A program made the translations under genes and the position numbers. From Notolepis coatsorum (lineage: Eukaryota; Chordata; Actinopteri; Aulopiformes; Paralepididae), in the NCBI GenBank assembly GCA_963971535.1, contig OZ020585.1, positions 29,225,131-29,289,130 of the forward strand: 64,000 bases of DNA. Direction: 5' to 3'. Under the pieces are notes generated by a model. That model made no database searches, was not told the DNA's origin, and saw only the letters and a list, made by a program, of their open reading frames with translations. Positions 57,401 through 64,000 of this stretch are shown here, in pieces (the first letter of the stretch is position 1; every line of letters starts with the position of its first letter).

Positions 57401-60400
57401 ATTTCCTGTGTAATACTCTCCCAAAATGGTTGCACTTTATCACATAACCAGAATATGTGAGAGTGGTTGGCATTCATCTGTCCACATTGTCTCCAGCAGG
57501 GTTGTTGCCCTTTTAATTGTTTACTCTTAATTTGCGGTGTGATAAAGAATCATCACATTTTTCCAACCGAATTCTCTCCATCCTCTAGAGCAGTGGTCAC
57601 CATGGTCGATCTTTGAGACTTTCCCAGTAGATCTTTCCCTGAAAAGTTTTTTTTAGATCTTTCCCTGAGTCCACATTACAGTCTGTTCTACTTTTGTTTT
57701 GATGTGAAAAGTGATGCTGCATAAGATGACTGCACTTAGCACTGACTGAGAAAGTACATATTACAGTTCTACTTTGACAAACATATTTACAATTAGCATT
57801 TTATAATGTTAATAATATGAGAGTCCACATTACACTTCTACTTTTGTTTTGATGTGAAAAGTGATGCTGCATAAGATGACTGCACTCAGGACTGACTGAG
57901 AAAGTACACATTACAGTTCTACTTTATAAAATGCTAATTGTAAATATGTTTGTCAATAATATGAGAGTCCACATTACAGTTCTACTTTTGTTTTGATGTG
58001 AAAAGTGATGCTGCATAAGATGACTGCAATTAGCACTGACTGAGAAAGTACATATTACAGTTCTACTTTTTTACGTTTTTAATGTTGGACCAAAGCATTG
58101 CATGTAATTAGAATACAGTAAAATAAAAGTAATTTAGTTTAAAGTACAATCTTGGCTGTCTTTTTCTCTCAACGCTTCAATAGGTAGATCTTGCCTTCAC
58201 CAAAAAAATAAAAGAAGTGATCTTGGGCTTAAAAAGGTTGGTGACCACTGCTCTAGAGCTAGTGGATGTGTTGTGTCTCACATATAGAATGCCAATCATC
58301 CTCTGTCAAGATTATACTCGGTTCGCTTTCCCATTTCTTCTTCACATTGTATGAATTACAGTTGTTGCGAGCTTGTAAACTTTTGTACATTTCCGATACT
58401 ATTTTCACTGGAGTTCGCGTATACGCCATCTCCATCATTCCCACCACCCCGTTACCACCTACTGATATCCTATTCTTGATTTCTGTATCATAGAAGTGTC
58501 GCAGCTGTAGATATCTAAACAAATTGTCATTTCCCAAGTCAAATTTTCTCTTAAATTACTCAAAAGACATGAAGTTATGGTTATCTAAAAGTGTACATAT
58601 GGCTGTTATACCTCTTATCTTTCCACCCGTCAAAAGTGGCGTCCAGTGATCCCGGGACAAAACCGGGGGTCTGGGAAGGCCAAATCAGAAGTCGCGGATG
58701 TTGTTCTTCCTCGCCCTTGATTCCAGGTCAACTAACCTGTATTGTGCAACTCTGTGTTGCTCTAGACTCTCTGAGTGCGTCCGACACCTCCGTTATCCAG
58801 TCCTCCAGACCTCCTCTACTCGTTGTTTTAGGCTCTGTATCTCAGATGCGATAGTATCGAGCTTATCCTTTATGTCTTCGCTAACTCTCCTGAGCTCTTC
58901 TTTTAAGTCTGTTTTCAGTTCTTTTATCACTTCAACTATGCCCACCTGGTCCATGCTTGGCTCGTGTCCTGACTGCACGCTGGCGGCCTGCTTCTGGTTG
59001 TTTAAGCTAGCGGGAGCGTTAGCTTCGGTGTCTGTCCTTTTGTCGTCTCGTTTTTTGAATTATTGAATGTTTTTTTCCCTTCCGGTCCTTCCCTTTCTTT
59101 CTCACACTCATCTACCTTTCTGTCTTGGTTGAATGTTTTCTTTGGATTATTAAGTGTTTGAAATTCACTTCGCCCGGGAGCTCGGCTTCTTATGCGTCTG
59201 TGCCCTCTGCTGGCATACCGGAAGTCCGTCTTGCTACTCTTTAACTAAAGCGAAAGAGATCTCTTGTCTTTGTCTGTCCTTCGATTGTCTCAAGAACCGT
59301 TCATCCAGTCGACTTCACACTTGGTGGGTGTGTTGCTGAGGACCCAACAAAGTGTCTGTCGAATGTGAAGTTTATTTGATGAGCGGTTCTGGAGAAGGGC
59401 GCAAGCAGCAATACTGGCAGCCAAGCAATCAGCCCGTTCTGAACAGGCACTGCACTAGTGTCTTAAATTCACATTCACGAATAAAAAGCCATAAAACGTA
59501 TTCATCTTAAATACAGTTTGGAAAGGTCTTCAATATTAATATATTGAATACTGTAAGCAGGGTCCAAGATTAACACCAAGTGCAAAATGCTTGTCAAATT
59601 AATCTTCAGCTAAATCAACAAGTTGAATGCCCTATCTTTGTATTTTATTACATTAGCATTGGGTTTTTGCTATTCATGTTCATGCTCTCAAACTTGTCCC
59701 TGATGACCACTGTATACTCTCATCCAGGGTTAGAAATTAACGGGGGCTTGGGGCAAAATGCACTCGAAAATGGACCAAATGCCCCCGAAAACCAGCTAAG
59801 GGGGGCAAAAAAAGCCCCAGACAGTTTACTAATTATATATATAATTATTACAGTGCGAGCATTTCGCTCGCATTCTCACATAAACATGCGAACCGGAAAA
59901 ATCATTTACTTGCAGTGTGCGAGTGAAGATTACAAACTCAGTCATGCTTTTTTCGCTCCGCTGCTAATCGTTCAAAAACTACAAGGCCCACATTCCACAA
60001 GCCGCATAAACGCGACTGGTTTCATGCGAGAGAAATGAAACAATAACACAGTACACGCTGGAAAACAAAGTCACGGTACCGGCATAGGCAAGTTATACAT
60101 TCAGAATCAGACGACGCTAAAAATTCAGCCAGCCATGAAGCCCTTCATTTTTATTTTGAGTAGAGGAATCCGGCGAGGCAGCTAATGTTATTGAGGCGGA
60201 TAACGCTAGCAAAGTTAGCACACGCACACTGTGGGCCAGCCAGTGACTTTGGTTGTGTGTGCTATTGCACAGATGTGTGTCCCGTTCCCGTTTGCACACG
60301 CACATACACACAAGCACATAAACGCACACAGTAAGCCATCACTTGGAACAGAGGCATAGTGAGGGAAGGGGGGGCTGAGAATATCTGTCTATCTGTGTGT

Positions 60401-61797
60401 CTCTCTACATCTCTCTCTCCTGAACCTATTTCATTCAAAAGGAAGATATTGATGCACAGTAGCTATAGTATAAATTATAGCTCAGTAGCTGTAACAGAAT
60501 AATTGCATTAACTATTAATTAATTCACTATTATTCAATAGCGTTTCAATTATAATGAATTAAATAATTGTATAAATAATTTTCCATGTTCTGTCATCTAA
60601 TAATTAGTGCTGTCAATAGATTAAAAGAAATTAACTAATTATTCTCACAATTTTCTGTAATTAATCTAGATTAACAATAGCATTTTTCTACATAAAACCG
60701 AAGCTTGTAACAGATATTTACTTGAGTAAAATCATGGAATTAATGTAAAATCAACACAAAGAAAGTATATTTAGATTCAAAAGACTATTTTAATAGCTTT
60801 CTTTGAATACAGTTTCTCTCCCGTGAAATACAAATGTTCAACAAAACCATCAACATTGACTCAGCTAGACCTCTTTCTTATATCCGCGGCGCTAAGATTG
60901 AAGATTTTTCACTCCATATATTAATCTAGTTTAATTTATTTTAATGCTTTAATAAATTTAAATTAATCTCCAGAGTTAAAGCATTAATTTTGACAGCCCT
61001 ACTAATAATATATTCCATTACCTTTCCTATCTGTATCAAAGTCAAAATGTTGTATTCGTGACAACACTACAACATACAAAAGCAGCTTGACAACCAATAT
61101 CCTTTGCGTCTAGTAGGCATGGCCCAATGTGTGATTTTGGTGGTATGTGCTATTTGCACAGATGTTTGGCCCTTAGTATGCACATGCACAGTATAATCGT
61201 CACCTGTACATTGTATATTATTATTGCACTTTACGGTTACATTTGCACTCTGGTTGGATGCCAAACCTCTTCGTTGTACTGTACTTGTGCTGACGGTGTA
61301 TAATGACAATACACTTTAATCTAAAATCTAAAAATTGAAATACTGGTGACATAATTTCTCCCTGTGTTGTTGCGTCAGATGGAACAGGAGAAGCTAGCTT
61401 CTCTGAAGAAGATGGATGATGAGAGGAAGGAGAGGGAGAACAAAGAAAACAGAGAGAGGGCTCAGTCTAAAAGCCCAAGGAGGTAAAAAACAACCTGTAT
61501 TGTATTTCAGTATCCTTCCCTATTAATCATAGAACGTGGAACCTTATCTTTGTGGTTGCTTCATCTGCCTAGGCGGAAGTCGAGGTCACCGTCGCCACGG
61601 CGACGCTCGCCAGTGAAGCGAGACAGGAAACGAAGTCCGTCGCACTCCCCGCGGCGCAAACCCAGCCCAACCGTCGCCGCTTCCCCCCCACCAGCCCTGA
61701 TGCAGCTGCCCCTGAAACCGGTAGAGCCCCAGCCTGAGCCTGACACGTCAGAAAGTGCCCTACCTGAGCCAATCATCCAGGAGGCCTCCTCCACCAG
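45466..61797 (+). CDS. srrm1: serine/arginine repetitive matrix protein 1 (SRm160), first six coding exons
   Basis: Exons: 45466-45486, 46527-46616, 53010-53132, 55615-55785, 61379-61482 and 61573-61797, about 244 residues; the gene continues beyond the window. The start MDAGFFR-GTSAEQDNRFSNKQ is identical in style to vertebrate SRRM1, which fixes the ATG at 45466. Residues about 27-126 form the PWI domain (KPWITQRVTEILGFEDDVVI, GFLNGKNAREFMKDLWPLL), a nucleic-acid-binding fold. A charged coil (EQEKLASLKKMDDERKERE) and RS/SP repeats (RRKSRSPSPRRR) follow. SRRM1 is a nuclear-speckle splicing coactivator that bridges SR proteins and associates with exon junction complexes (established). All splice sites are GT-AG and the frame is intact throughout. 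Confidence 0.97.
45487..46284. other. srrm1 intron 1, GC-rich start
   Basis: Contains a 39-codon open frame from ATG at 45854 (MATVEPGRRSAVSVLPTASV), GC-rich at its start, with no known match. No transposon was recognised before 46285. Confidence 0.4.
46285..46394 (-). mobile_element. LINE-A 3' UTR fragment
   Basis: TTGAAAACGTTATTAACAG, GGGTACAGTACGGCTCAATA and GGGGATGCAGACCAGAG, cut at CTTGTTTACATC. Confidence 0.88.
46527..46616 (+). CDS. srrm1: srrm1 exon 2
   Basis: 90 nt, phase 0 to 0, after CATCCTCCAG. Encodes GTSAEQDNRFSNKQKKLLKQ and LKFAECLEKK, the start of the PWI region. Confidence 0.97.
47698..47850 (+). mobile_element. family P left-end fragment, P6
   Basis: TTAACACTTTGAGTGCCAGC followed by twin palindromic motifs GCGACATGTATTGTCGT (47716-47732) and GACGCGAATTGTCGC (47761-47775). 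It is cut at 47851 by a hAT-like left end. Confidence 0.6.
47851..48324. mobile_element. hAT-like fragment
   Basis: Begins CAGAGGTGTCAAACTCATTT followed by GGGCCACATCAGC, a common fish hAT end. AT-rich body, and the right end was not found. Confidence 0.5.
48325..48470 (-). mobile_element. LINE-A 3' UTR fragment
   Basis: TTTAATTAACAGATTGCAG, GGTACAGTACAGTACAGCTC, GGGGATGCAGACCAGAG and CCACCATTTTCAATTC. Confidence 0.88.
48830..49655. other. srrm1 intron 2 stretch with DNA-element ends and a tandem repeat
   Basis: 48839 onward (AGGCTGTCAAAGTTAAAGC, then a poly-A run 48914-48931) looks like one end of a hAT element related to 60605-61001. 49507-49605 holds two copies of a block of about 55 bp, GCACTCTGGCCGTCCGGCGCT. 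Confidence 0.45.
49656..50293 (-). mobile_element. hAT-like element with zinc-finger ORF start
   Basis: The minus-strand ORF 49999-49625 encodes MSKHIHFYFARKIPENEKS, then a TTF-type finger-like stretch (YKFNMNWLNISPWLEFENNV, MFCKYCK), as at the N terminus of some hAT transposases. The right boundary, CAGGGCTCTACAGTGCGAC when read from 50293 leftward, is a hAT-like terminus. The left boundary is unclear. The transposase core is missing. Confidence 0.55.
50320..50690 (+). repeat. dispersed repeat shared (inverted) with 63585-63960
   Basis: Shared phrases include AACGCTAGATTATCGATAGT, ATTCATAAATAGGC, CAATGTTGACTG and TTAAAACATA. Family not recognised; one copy lies inside the hAT-like element at the right edge of the window. 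Confidence 0.7.
50885..51930. mobile_element. hAT-type element, TSD GTAAATAG
   Basis: The ends are TAGAGTTGTACCGATACC and GTATCGGAACATCTCTA. The perfect 8 bp duplication GTAAATAG is at 50877-50884 and 51931-51938. Its ends are rich in GTATCGG motifs, and it has an A/T-rich block at 51786-51836. No transposase was seen. Confidence 0.93.
52110..52565. other. srrm1 intron 2 stretch, no gene recognised
   Basis: Right part of the 5.2 kb element. 52180-52400 is GC-rich and contains a (TG)n bit. No protein text was recognised. Confidence 0.4.
53010..53132 (+). CDS. srrm1: srrm1 exon 3
   Basis: 123 nt, phase 0 to 0, after TTGACCCCTAG. Encodes VDMTKVNLEVIKPWITQRVT and the rest of the first PWI helices. 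It follows a 6.4 kb transposon-filled intron. Confidence 0.97.
53133..55614. other. srrm1 intron 3, mostly unrecognised
   Basis: AT-rich intron. Only the 141 bp MITE at 54273-54413 was recognised. Confidence 0.55.
54273..54413. mobile_element. short TTAA-flanked MITE
   Basis: TTAA at both ends, with inverted AAGTCCACCCTAAAA and TTTTAGGGAGGATTTTCC. A half copy is at 43888-43985. Confidence 0.65.
55615..55785 (+). CDS. srrm1: srrm1 exon 4
   Basis: 171 nt, phase 0 to 0, after GTTGCAG. Encodes HPDSKMMQINLTGFLNGKNA and FLEQKKEEIKQRQ, the end of the PWI domain. Confidence 0.97.
55845..55939. repeat. triple TTAACCCTTTCACTRC array
   Basis: TTAACCCTTTCACT occurs at 55845, 55877 and 55907, about 30-32 bp apart. 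The array closes with the inverse AAAGGGTTAA (55930-55939). It lies 60 bp before family P copy P5. Confidence 0.8.
55998..56951 (+). mobile_element. family P TTAA element, copy P5
   Basis: TTAA at 55998 and 56948. The ends are TTAACACTATGTGGACC and, inverted, TTAACACTTTGGCGACC. Two palindromes are perfect: CACGAGTTAACTCGTG (56018-56033) and GCCACGAGTTAACTCGTGGC (56061-56080). The central block is CAATACCGGCCAGATCCGC. The C-rich tract is degenerate (56548-56563). Length 954 bp. Confidence 0.85.
56985..59090 (-). mobile_element. L1/Tx1-like LINE relic
   Basis: On the minus strand, 59060-58793 gives an ORF1-like coiled coil (VIKELKTDLKEELRRVSEDI, KDKLDTIASEIQSLKQRVEE). 58537-58259 gives ORF2 text (NLFRYLQLRHFYDTEI, VKKKWESEPSIILTEDDWHS). 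57560-57165 gives the C-terminal CCHC-like stretch (QQPCWRQCGQMNANHSHIFW, LCDKVQPFWESI). The endonuclease and RT core are deleted, and a hAT element (57591-58250) splits ORF2. Confidence 0.78.
57591..58250. mobile_element. hAT-type MITE with internal triplication, TSD CTCTAGAG
   Basis: The ends are CAGTGGTCACCATGG and GGTTGGTGACCACTG. The perfect 8 bp duplication CTCTAGAG is at 57583-57590 and 58251-58258. The body has three tandem copies of a unit of about 100 bp (CTACTTTTGTTTTGATGTG, then TGCATAAGATGACTGCA), starting near 57669, 57827 and 57966. The linkers between them (57776-57808 and 57924-57955) are inverted relative to each other. Confidence 0.93.
59091..59724. other. srrm1 intron 4 stretch, nothing recognised
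   Basis: 59280-59410 (TCAAGAACCGTTCATCCAG, GAGCGGTTCTGGAGAAG) resembles a dispersed repeat, but I cannot place it in a family. Confidence 0.4.
59729..60290. mobile_element. hAT-like fragment
   Basis: Starts CAGGGTTAGAAATTAACGGG, a known style of hAT end. It contains CAGTGCGAGCATTTCGCTCG and a region (60190-60240, GGATAACGCTAGCAAAGTTA) shared with 49610-49650. The far end was not identified. Confidence 0.5.
60605..61001. mobile_element. hAT-type MITE, TSD CTAATAAT
   Basis: The ends are TAGTGCTGTCAATAG and AATTTTGACAGCCCTA. The 8 bp duplication CTAATAAT is at 60597-60604 and 61002-61009. Rich in TTAAT/ATTAA repeats, 397 bp. Confidence 0.92.
61010..61378. other. end of srrm1 intron 4, LINE-like scrap
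   Basis: 61200-61330 (TTGCACTTTACGGTTACATT, ACAATACACTTTAATCTAAA) resembles a LINE 3' UTR with a short (ATCTAAA)n tail. Otherwise unrecognised. Confidence 0.45.
61379..61482 (+). CDS. srrm1: srrm1 exon 5
   Basis: 104 nt, phase 0 to 2. Encodes MEQEKLASLKKMDDERKERE and RAQSKSPR, a highly charged stretch that leads into the RS region. Separated from exon 6 by a 90 bp intron. Confidence 0.95.
61573..61797 (+). CDS. srrm1: srrm1 exon 6
   Basis: 225 nt, phase 2 to phase 2. Encodes RKSRSPSPRRRSPVKRDRKR, then an acidic, proline-rich tail ending IQEASSTR. The donor is GTAAGA. The next exon lies beyond the window. Confidence 0.95.
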
Positions 61798-61840
61798 GTA
61801 AGACGACGTGTTTTTCTTTTTCTTCTATCAGCTGGTATCA

Positions 61841-62066
61841 TAACGGGGGCGACGGTGGAAGGTTCTCTGGTTCGAGTCCTGCTTATCCCGGCAATGTGTC
61901 GAAGTGTCCTTGAGCAAGACACTTAACCCCTAACTGCTCCCGATGAGCAGGTTGGCACCTTGCATGGTTGCCTCTGGTGTGTGAGTGAATGGGTGAATGT
62001 GAGACATAACATTGTGAAGCGCTTTGGATAAAGCGCTATAAAATGCAGTCAATTTACCATTATAAC
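61841..62066 (+). mobile_element. tRNA-derived SINE
   Basis: Head with B-box-like GGTTCGAGTCC (61870-61880), core GTGTCCTTGAGCAAGACAC (61905-61923), and tail GCGCTTTGGATAAAGCGC then AAATGCAGTCAATTTACCAT. Same family as the minus-strand copy at 32568-32812. In the intron after srrm1 exon 6. Confidence 0.82.
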
Positions 62067-62132
62067 GATATCTTCAGTTGACGGCAATTCTACTGACTGC
62101 AATACCACCCCACTAGTTAACCCAGTATGTCC

Positions 62133-62331
62133 TTTTTTTTTTTTTTTTTAGATTTTTTTCTTTGTGTTTTATCGCTTTATTTCTACTGGGCAGTCCAGTA
62201 GAGAGAGACAGAGGAGGAATGGGAGACAGAGTGGGGGGAAGACATTCGGCAAATAACGACGGGTTCGGGAATCGAACCCGGGTCGGCTGTGTCGCGGCTG
62301 AGCGCGCTATGTGGTTCGCCACTGGGGCGCC
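62133..62331 (-). mobile_element. tRNA-derived SINE with 12 bp TSD
   Basis: The target duplication CCCAGTATGTCC is at 62121-62132 and 62332-62343. A poly-T (poly-A tail of the minus strand) begins the left side. The B box reads GGTTCGATTCC on the minus strand (about 62262-62272). A head fragment of the same family is at 41952-42031. Confidence 0.88.
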
Positions 62332-62589
62332 CCCAGTATGTCCTTTTTAAAGGATTGGTTGGTGGAAAAAAGTATTTTCCATTATTGTCAACTCAACACA
62401 GTCTACGAAAAGACCAAAACCAACAATGCATTTCTTCTAATTACATGTATCGTAAATTCGTAATGGGGCACATTAATAATGAACTATGAACACGGGCATT
62501 GTACTTCTTCCTGGAACTACCTTATGACATGATGGCTATTGCTCCAAGTCTGCCTGAACTGGAACTACTTCCAAAGCAATCACTGTCAC

Positions 62590-62805
62590 GATTAAAAAGG
62601 GTGAGACTGACACATATAGATATTGTTGTAATTTCTACAACAATAGTAGTTTACTTGATTTGGATGTAAATACCCTAAAATTAAAGCTGAAGGTCTGCAC
62701 TTAAAGCACATCTTGATTGTTTCATTTCAAATCCATTGTGGTGGTGTACAGAGCCAAGATTATGAAAATTGTGTCGATGTCCAAATATTTATGGACCTGA
62801 CTGTA
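62590..62805. mobile_element. Tc1/mariner right-end fragment
   Basis: Ends GATGTCCAAATATTTATGG then ACCTGACTGTA, the familiar terminal repeat of fish Tc1-type elements next to TA. It is preceded by the typical AAAGCACATCTTGATTGTTT stretch. No transposase, and the left end is missing. Confidence 0.7.
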
Positions 62806-63039
62806 GCTCGTCCACTTAACATCACCAGTAGCCTAATGGTAATTTCCCAGACCAAATGACTGACACAGCTGCACTCACCACCTCGCCTGGACAAACTAAA
62901 AGGTCCCACTCGGTTTTGGATTTAAATGCAGTGGGCATGATCTACTAATGTTCTTAGTGTTGTATGACCGTAAATGGAAATAGTCATAGGCCAGTTACAA
63001 ATCTACGCTAAGGGTTCAGTACCAAAGTAAACCCAGGAG

Positions 63040-63409
63040 TAGGGGATGTTCGATATTGGCTTTTTTACCGATATCCGATATACCGATATTGTCCAACTCT
63101 TAATTTCCGATACCGATATCAACCGATACCGATATATGCAGGGTCCCCCCCCCCCCCCAAAACGGAATAATTTCAGGTAATTAACATTACATATCTCTTG
63201 TCGTGGAATTAACACATTATGCATACTTTTGACAATAAATAAAATCAGAATTTGTTCTTACTTGCTTGCCTGGGTAAATAAAGGTTAAATAAATGTTTTT
63301 GTTTTTTTGTTTTTTTTTTTTTAAACCGATACCGATAATTTCCGATATCACATTTTAATGCCAATATCGGCCGATAATATCGGTAGGCCGATAATATCGG
63401 ACATCCCTA
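63040..63409. mobile_element. hAT-type MITE, TSD CCCAGGAG
   Basis: The ends are TAGGGGATGTTCGATATTGG and ATATCGGACATCCCTA. The 8 bp duplication CCCAGGAG is at 63032-63039 and 63410-63417. It is a sister of 19300-19626, about 40 bp longer, including a longer poly-T run. Confidence 0.93.
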
Positions 63410-63490
63410 CCCAGGAGTGATGCATTAGGCTACATCAAAGGGTTCCACACAGTACCAAAGTAAACCCAGGAGTGATGCATTAGACTACAG

Positions 63491-64000
63491 CAGGGGTTCT
63501 CAAACTTTTTATACCACGACCCCATTTTATTTAGGAATTTTTTTGGCGACTCCACAATTTCAGTGCCAGCAGGGGGCGCACGATTTAGTGCTTGAATGCC
63601 CACCATCCACTTCAATGTTAGTGTTAATAACGCCTAATCTACCGGTATGTTTTAAATTATGGATTATGTGTCTAATCTGCCTGTCGCTTATCAATGACTC
63701 GTTTTCCAGTCAACATTGTCGAAGCGGATTGTTTTTTTATCGGTTCATTTCCGTTTTATAGCATTTTGAAAAGCCCTCGTTTTCAAGGAAAATAAAAAGA
63801 TTCCATGATAAACGCCCTGTACTGGAATATTCTAGAACGTTGTCATTTTTCTGCCTATTTATGAATCGTTTTCAAATAAACGCTAGATTATCGATAGTAT
63901 ATGTGTACGTATGCACGCTATATAGGCGATCTGAAAAATCGATTCTCTGATTTCCTCAAAGCCATCGCCCACACACACACACACACATAGGGCGAACGCT
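63491..64000. mobile_element. hAT-like element running off the window
   Basis: Begins CAGGGGTTCTCAAACTTTTT, close to the end of the hAT MITE at 21783. 63585-63960 is the inverse of 50320-50690. The right end lies outside. Confidence 0.6.

Noticed and set aside
61841-62331. tRNA genes
   Set aside because: B-box-like GGTTCGA motifs belong to tRNA-derived SINEs with tails and target duplications; no full cloverleaf was seen.

Overview
This is a stretch of vertebrate, almost certainly teleost fish, nuclear DNA. The evidence is two split host genes with GT-AG introns whose exons read as fbxo47 and srrm1, (TG)n and trinucleotide microsatellites, tRNA-derived SINEs, L2-like, RTE-like and L1/Tx1-like LINEs, and many hAT and TTAA-flanked DNA elements. 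I cannot name the species.

Layout. Positions 1-8686: an old L2-like LINE (minus strand) cut by a hAT element, a TTAA MITE and a 6.5 kb hAT transposon. The large hAT itself received a nearly full-length LINE, called LINE-A here. Positions 9712-31803: seven exons of fbxo47 (plus strand; the F-box end lies left of the window), with introns full of repeats. One 13.8 kb intron holds a TTAA element interrupted by a young BEL/Pao LTR element, which is itself interrupted by a hAT MITE. Positions 32281-45100: intergenic DNA made almost entirely of nested LINE, SINE, hAT and LTR-like fragments and satellites. Positions 45466-61797: the first six coding exons of srrm1 (plus strand), including the whole PWI domain and the start of the SR-rich region; the gene runs off the right end. 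Positions 61800-64000: srrm1 intron with two SINEs, a Tc1/mariner end and two hAT elements.

The two host genes have separate jobs: an F-box protein of the germ line and a splicing coactivator. The most interesting pattern is a family of roughly 950 bp TTAA-flanked elements, called family P here, with five copies plus one fragment. Each copy carries two matching palindromes about 44 bp apart near its left end. The palindrome sequence differs completely from copy to copy while the two in one copy match. Other notable items are a perfect 79 bp palindrome, a 2A-like motif in LINE-A, at least ten LINE-A pieces in 64 kb, and a reading-phase mismatch at the last fbxo47 exon. Everything here was read by eye. 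Family names rest on remembered motifs and target-site duplications, not database searches.
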